DNA of 64,000 nt from Gordionus sp. m RMFG-2023 (Eukaryota > Nematomorpha > Gordioida > Chordodea > Parachordodidae). Shown piece after piece: positions 58,661-64,000 of this stretch. Below the pieces are notes generated by a model. That model was given only the letters and a program-made list of their open reading frames with translations. It searched no databases and was not told the DNA's origin. The stretch lies in contig NC_088775.1 of assembly GCF_954871325.1 (NCBI RefSeq), forward strand, positions 31,349,561 through 31,413,560, in the 5' to 3' direction. The first letter of the stretch is position 1. Each line of letters starts with the position of its first letter. Both the position numbers and the translations under genes were made by a program.

Positions 58661-59900
58661 ACACTACTATGTTTAATGGATTTCTTATAATAATACTTTG
58701 GCTTTGTTTGTAAAATTCCGTATCTTGATCGGAATAAATAAGAAGTTATTCTGCTTGTGTTAGCGGATTGATATTGTTGTTTGTGTAGGAAGATACGCAT
58801 GTGTAGTTCGATATTAGTCATCATCTGAGGGCCCAAAGTATTGCTCTCATACGATAAAAACTGTTTAGAGATAATTTTGTAGGCTTAAGATGGTTCGGGA
58901 TGTGGGCGGATGTTAAACTTCGATTTATTACATAATTTACTGCTGTGTATAGCTCATATCTCTGATTTCTATATATAATTGAAGCCGTACTCACTTTTCG
59001 AATTAACGGGGGATTTACATTTAATATGCATGAGGTTGTACCATATTGTCTAGGCGTGATGGTCTGATAAGATATTACTAATGAGACTAAGAAAGGATTC
59101 TAGCCAAACCGCCAAGTCTGTCAGCTGTAAAGGGGATTGACTGATATATCAGTTTGATATTTCAATATTAAAGGTGTAAAAAAATTATGAGTGATGATTG
59201 TTGGTAAATGAGTGTTAAAACTATTTTAGCCTCCCTCCAATTTGTTAGTTGTTTGAACTAATAAATGATCGGTGGGGCATATGAAACTTGAGATAATTGT
59301 TAATATCGATAATAAAAAGCGATAAAGACAATTGATTGAGTGGTAAAAGTCTAAAAATTTTAAAATTTTCAAAAATATTTTGGATTTGTCGTGAATTTTT
59401 TAATGAATTTGTTTTTTTTTAATAAAGGAAGTTGAATGGAAAATATGCATAAATTTTGCATATAAAGGCATTTAGGTATTAGTAATAGATTTGATGTGCT
59501 GATAAATGGCACATTGGTGGTATTAGCAAGAACCCTGATATGGTTAAACTGTCAGTGGTGATAATTTTATAACCTTCCAAATTTGGTGCTTTGTAGTTTA
59601 CAATGTTTAATCTTGGGTTCAAATGTTTAAAAGGTCTATGTATGTTAGCTGAGAGGCTATAGATAGTTTCATCGTCTAAATATAATAGATTAAGGTTAAG
59701 GTTGTAATTCTATTTGATTAGGATAATTAGATGATGGATTCAGAAGCTAAATAGAAGAGGTCCTAAAAAATCTCCTTGCTATATTTAAAGAGGCCGGTAT
59801 GTCAAAGACGTCTGAATAAGAGGATTCAAGTAGCAGGTAAAAGTTTCATAGAATATTTTTAAAAAGAAATACGATATTATAAAGTTTATAGGGGTCGGTT
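58640..59900 (-). mobile_element. Highly degraded second copy of the LINE
   Basis: GAAGATACGCATGTG at about 58789 matches the endonuclease region at about 30239. TTTTGTAGGCTTAAGATG- and TCATCGTCTAAATATA-type words match the RPDG and YLDDG regions, and AAAAATCTCCTTGCTAT near 59770 matches the QQGDPLG region. The order agrees with the LINE at 29848-32606, in the same orientation. No frame remains. Confidence 0.65.
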
Positions 59901-60239
59901 TTTTGTTAATTAAATCTTTATATCCTAAAAATTATTAATTAATATATATAATTTAATTAAATTTTAATCAAATATTGAGTTTTACATTTTTGATAGATTA
60001 ATACTTTGTTTTGAAAACCTTGATTACACGATTTCTGGTGAAACGAAATAAAATTTTTATCCTCAATCACAATATAGAATACCAAGATTCATTACTATAT
60101 TAGAAGTTATTATTATAATGTATATTTATTTTTTTTTAGATCAATCTATAACATTGGTGGCTGGTTTGCCATTTAAACACTAATTGAAGTCCTATGAAGA
60201 ATATTCAAAGTTATGGAATTATTTATACATTTGAATCAT

Positions 60240-61000
60240 GGTCAGTACATAGATAGTTACACCTAAAGAAAGGTTTTGGTACTTTGGACATGTATAGAAC
60301 TGTAATGATCTTGAATTTGTAAATCCCTTAGTTACACCTAAAGAAAGGTTTTGGTACCTGTGGAACCCTAATTATGGACATGTTTTTAGAACTGTAATGA
60401 TATTGCATTTATAAATCCCTTTTAAGGAAGTAGCATTTATTAACTATAATGTAGATAAATACATCATTTTTTTTTACACATACACCTTTAAGCTGGAATG
60501 GTTACATTTGATTCTATTTTAAATTTGTTGTGTATATCAGATAGATCTAAAAGACCACACAATTTGGTTATTGATAATTTCATTCCACTCTTGATTATAT
60601 ATAGGTAAGTATAAAATAACCATACAATTAGATTTATTATAATATTCTACACTTCCTTTTGCAATTTTAAGTTTACTTACTCATATACCTTCTAAACTGA
60701 AATGGTTACATTTGATCTATTTTAATTTGTTGAGTATATCAGATCCAAAGTTAAGTGAAGGGTCACAATTAGATATATTGAATTCCTTTTCTTGTAAATA
60801 TAAGAACCAAAAGATCACACAATTAGGTTATTGAACATTTCATTCCACTCTTGAAATGTATATATTTATATCCTTTTGCAATTTATAAGTTTACACAATT
60901 CGATATATAAAATATGGAGCAAAAGATCATCCATTTTTATATTAAATATTTTTATTCCACTTAATTCCCTTTGAAGCTGAAATGGATACATTAAATTGAA
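60240..61000. repeat. Block of diverged direct repeats
   Basis: TAGTTACACCTAAAGAAAGG followed by TTTTGGTAC occurs at about 60257 and 60331. GAAATGGTTACATTTGAT-like sequence followed by TTTGTTG and TATATCAGAT occurs at about 60495, 60698 and (shortened) 60972. CACAATTxGGTTATTGA and TTCATTCCACTCTTG accompany the latter. Confidence 0.8.
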
Positions 61001-61186
61001 CATAGACTATGATTACTGTAGGGTTGAATCATTAATAAAAAAAAAAACACTATATCTACTGTTAGGCAATTTTTTTTATTTTAATCATATTTATTTACAA
61101 ATTCTCTGAACATTAAATCTCAATAGTGATAGTAATCATCAAAACTTACGCTAAAGAATTTAAATTTAAAATCAGCCAACACCAAC

Positions 61187-61560
61187 CTTTAAAGTAATTA
61201 AATTATACTGTAGTTCTCGGGTATAGGCTCTTTTTTTGCCCCACTCCTTTTTACTAAGCCTATAGAGGTTTAAGCAACTTTTTTTGAAATGTTGCGCCCA
61301 CAAGTAAGTGCGGCTTGCCCACAAATGTGTGAAGGGTTCCTCATTTTTCTTCCCCTATTAACTATCCAGTTTGATGGATTTTGAGGAAAACCTAGCATAG
61401 CTCTGTTGTACCCACAACCAGAGGGCGAAAACGCTGTATCACGTATATTTCTTTCACCTTTTAATTGTTTGCGTTTCAACAGCCCGAAAATTGTACAACA
61501 AACTTGCAACTTGTGTTGTTAAAAAGCCGAATTTATACGGCTCCGACCTCGAGGAACATT
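61187..61560 (-). other. Less AT-rich island of unknown role, with a TATA-like box
   Basis: This segment has markedly higher GC than its surroundings. On the minus strand CCGTATAAATTCGGC at about 61535-61549 could be a TATA box. A 79-codon open frame (61270-61509) starts MQVCCTIFGLLKRK and has no family I recognise. Being upstream of the BET gene and on the same strand, it could be a promoter with a 5' leader, an unrelated small gene or an RNA gene. I tested it by eye against common snRNAs and found no match. Confidence 0.35.
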
Positions 61561-61562
61561 TG

Positions 61563-62724
61563 ATAAGAATTTTAAATTTTCTTTGTAATTGAGGAAATTT
61601 TTTAAGAATTTTATTATAAATAAACAATCTATTATAGTTTTTTGTAAAATTATCTATTTTTATGTATATTAAAAGAATTGGTTTTTTCTAAATTACTTTT
61701 AAAATATTTATTTGCTAACATGTTTAAATAAAACTTCAATGATGATGTACTCTAGATAAGTGACAATTGTCATAATCGTTATTCTTGAAGTTTATTGAAT
61801 TTTTTGGACTCAAATGGGTATAAATATAGGTTGTAAACATGTTAAATTAAAATTTCAGTGAAGATTTACTATAGATAAGTGACAATTGTCATAATCGTTA
61901 TTTTTGAAGTTTATTTAATTTTTTTGAAGAAAATAGGTATAAATATAGGTTGTAAACATTTTAAATTAAAATTTAATGAAGATGTAGCATATAAAAGTGA
62001 CAATTGTCAATTTTGTTTTTGTGAAATTTTTTGACGAATGTGTTAAAATATAGATTGTAAACATATTAAATTAAAATTTCATGAAAATGTACCATGGAAG
62101 TAACAATAATCATTATTTTTAATTTAACATGTTACAACTTATATTTGTACCCATTTGCATCAAAAAAATTATATAAACTTTAAAAATAACGATTATGACA
62201 ATTATCACTTATCTAGGGTGCATCTTCACTGAAGTTTTATTTAAACATTTCAGCAATACTTATTTTAGCCCATTTACATCAAAAAAAATTTAAAAAACAA
62301 CCATTAGCGTCAAAAAAAATTTAATATGTTTAAAAATATTGTTTATGATAATTGCCAATTTTTTAGGGAACATCTGCATTGAATTAATAATTTAACATTT
62401 TTACAATATAAATTTTATTTTACTTTTTCTGTCAAAAAGTTTCAAAAATGTTAAAAAATAACGAATATGACAATCGTGGCATTAAAATATTTTCGTTAAA
62501 AAGATCATATAAAATAACATAAAAAAGATATAAATATTTTTTTTTAAATTATTTAGAAAAAACCACATCTTTTAATATACTAAAAAAAATAGATTATTTT
62601 ACAAAGTTGCTAAAAAAATCTATAAAAGATTTAGCTAAAAGATTGTTTATTTATAATAAAATTCTCACAAGAATTTCTCAAAAATGATTTATTTACAAAG
62701 AAGATTTAAAATTCTTATCAAATC
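61563..62724. repeat. Foldback element, about 1.16 kb, with internal satellite units
   Basis: ATTTGATAAGAATTTTAAAT at the left and TTTAAAATTCTTATCAAAT at the right begin two long inverted arms that share AATTTTATTATAAATAAACA and AGTATATTAAAAG-like blocks. Inside are about four direct units of roughly 120 bases (GTGACAATTGTCATAATCGT) and three inverted ones (AATAACGATTATGACAATTA). No coding capacity or target duplication was found. Confidence 0.85.
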
Positions 62725-64000
62725 AAAATATTTTCAACAAGTATATATATATATATTATAAGGTAAAATCTTTGTTGATATTGAAGATAGAAATATCAAT
62801 TTAAACGATTGAAAGATGGTGATTAGACCAAAAATAACATTAAAAAATTACGGAACGGGCCGGCCCTGAGTATATAAATCACGGACTATGTCTAAATATT
62901 TTTAAAAAAATTCTTGCCAGGCCTAATTTTGATCCTGGATGAAATTTTTCTATTTTGAAAATTCGGGCCATGCAAATTACATCTGCAGCTATCTGATATT
63001 AATATTTTTAAAAAAAACCACATTCAAAAATTCATAAACAATACTTAATATTAATAAAACCACCTTTAAAAATGTTTAATAAAAAAAATTAATTAATATT
63101 TACATCAAATTCTATGAAAAAATAAAGAAATAAAATGTTGAGTTAATGAAAGATAATTTATCTAAATATCTTTAGCTTAAAAAAAAGATTTATATTTTAA
63201 TTATATACCTATAAAATAAAATAACATGTACAAATAATATTTAAAAACAAAAAAATAAAATATTATTAAAAAATATATATGAGGGGTATAATTTATTTAC
63301 ACTAAATTTGTTTTTTTTTTCATTTATAGCAATGGGTATATAAGAATAAATAATATTAAATAATAATTTATAAAATTACATTAAACAAATTCAATATAAC
63401 TAGTAGAAAGTCGGTTAAAAATGACGGGGAATGAGATTTTTATTCATTTTTTACGATAGATGTCATGCCAGGTTCAAGCTCCTCACAATATTAGGAAGCA
63501 TCCAAGATCTTATATTTTAAAAAAGTTTATCAAGCCCAGCTCAACCCTTAATAATTTGTAAAAGATATTCCCACGTCAGGTGCAAGCTAATATTAATTTT
63601 GAGGTTATAAGCCTAGTCCTACTCATTATAATTTTGAAAATTTTTTCCCGCCTCGGGGATAGTTAAATTTTTAATATCATCACATGAACAGGAAATATCT
63701 GATTTACCAATTAGTCTAATATGGAAAAACATGTAAATTCCGTTTTAAGGGAAACTGGGAAGGCCTGGGCAACCACTTATTAGAGAATGATGACAAATAA
63801 AATAAAAATAACCGACTCTTATACTTTTTTGTAATATGATCAATTAAAATTATATCTAGAAAATATATAGGGTTATTGTTGTTTTTCAGATAAATTTAAT
63901 GTATGTCTTGTATTTCTGAAATTATTTGTCAAAGAATTTGATAAGGGATATATATTTTTTTATGTTAAGTAAAAAAAAATGCTGTCTTTAAATTACAAAA
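62725..64000. other. Upstream flank, TE debris only
   Basis: Fragments at about 62850-62990 (GAACGGGCCGGCCCTGAG, CGGGCCATGCAAATTACATC, TGCAG) look like degraded relatives of the TAGTGATCTGC family. The rest is AT-rich with no recognised gene. Confidence 0.45.

Noticed and set aside
61270-61509. Small secreted Cys-containing protein
   Set aside because: The N-terminus (MQVCCTIFGLLKRK) is too short and basic for a convincing signal peptide and no family match is evident; kept only as an unexplained island.
1-64000. LTR retroelement, retrovirus-like or Polinton-like copies
   Set aside because: No paired terminal repeats with tRNA primer sites and no capsid, envelope, integrase or protein-primed polymerase motifs were recognised; the only RT seen belongs to the LINE.

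Overview
This is an eukaryotic, very AT-rich window whose one clear host gene is a single large gene on the minus strand. It encodes a BET-family double-bromodomain protein (BRD2/3/4; Drosophila fs(1)h). I can trace it from a first exon near 57.95 kb down to a last visible exon at 258-390, and it runs off the left edge. Nineteen exons are proposed. Splice sites are canonical GT-AG and reading phases agree at every junction except one, between the exons at 3.2 kb and 0.3 kb. The protein order is bromodomain 1, bromodomain 2, the short BET coiled-coil motif, a Lys-rich patch, a Ser/Thr-rich linker, the ET domain, a Ser/Asp cluster, and the C-terminal [15 protein letters not shown] motif of long BET isoforms. 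The bromodomain and ET sequences, together with the transposon families, look arthropod; a small-intron, transposon-laden arthropod such as a parasitic copepod would fit, but the species cannot be fixed from the sequence.

The gene is split unevenly. The 5' exons (56.7-57.95 kb) are separated by introns of 44-87 bases, other introns are 107-254 bases, and seven introns run from 1.7 to 19.1 kb. Almost all recognisable content of the large introns is transposable-element debris: hAT elements and their short non-autonomous relatives (8-base target duplications), PIF/Harbinger elements (TTA/TAA duplications), a Helitron-type 3' end, one LINE with a restriction-like endonuclease domain, foldback elements, and two element types carrying proteins of unknown function that I know only as recurring invertebrate transposon-borne families.

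Layout by region: 0.26-0.39 kb C-terminal exon; 0.83-2.7 kb hAT; 3.16-3.35 kb exon; 4.3-7.3 kb MITEs; 7.8-11.75 kb two related coding elements with minisatellites; 12.06-15.07 kb exons encoding the ET domain and downstream tail, with a nested hAT between; 15.4-17.8 kb hAT remnant and a tandem duplication that copied the end of an exon; 17.75-18.55 kb exons; 20-23.5 kb hAT; 23.7-25.5 kb Harbinger MITE and Helitron-like end; 25.7-26.0 and 28.4-28.6 kb exons with a nested hAT between; 29.8-32.6 kb LINE; 36.5-37.6 kb bromodomain 2 exons; 38.5-52.7 kb a stack of insertions inside insertions; 56.7-57.95 kb bromodomain 1 exons; 58.4-64 kb upstream flank with a degraded LINE copy, tandem repeats, an unexplained less AT-rich island and a 1.2-kb foldback.

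The most informative structure is the 40.76-50.98 kb stack. A 0.6-kb hAT-type MITE was hit twice by full-length hAT elements; one of those was hit by another MITE and by a tandem coding element, which in turn received a Harbinger MITE. Perfect or near-perfect target duplications mark nearly every layer, and an uninterrupted paralogue at 51.43-51.89 kb shows the empty sites.
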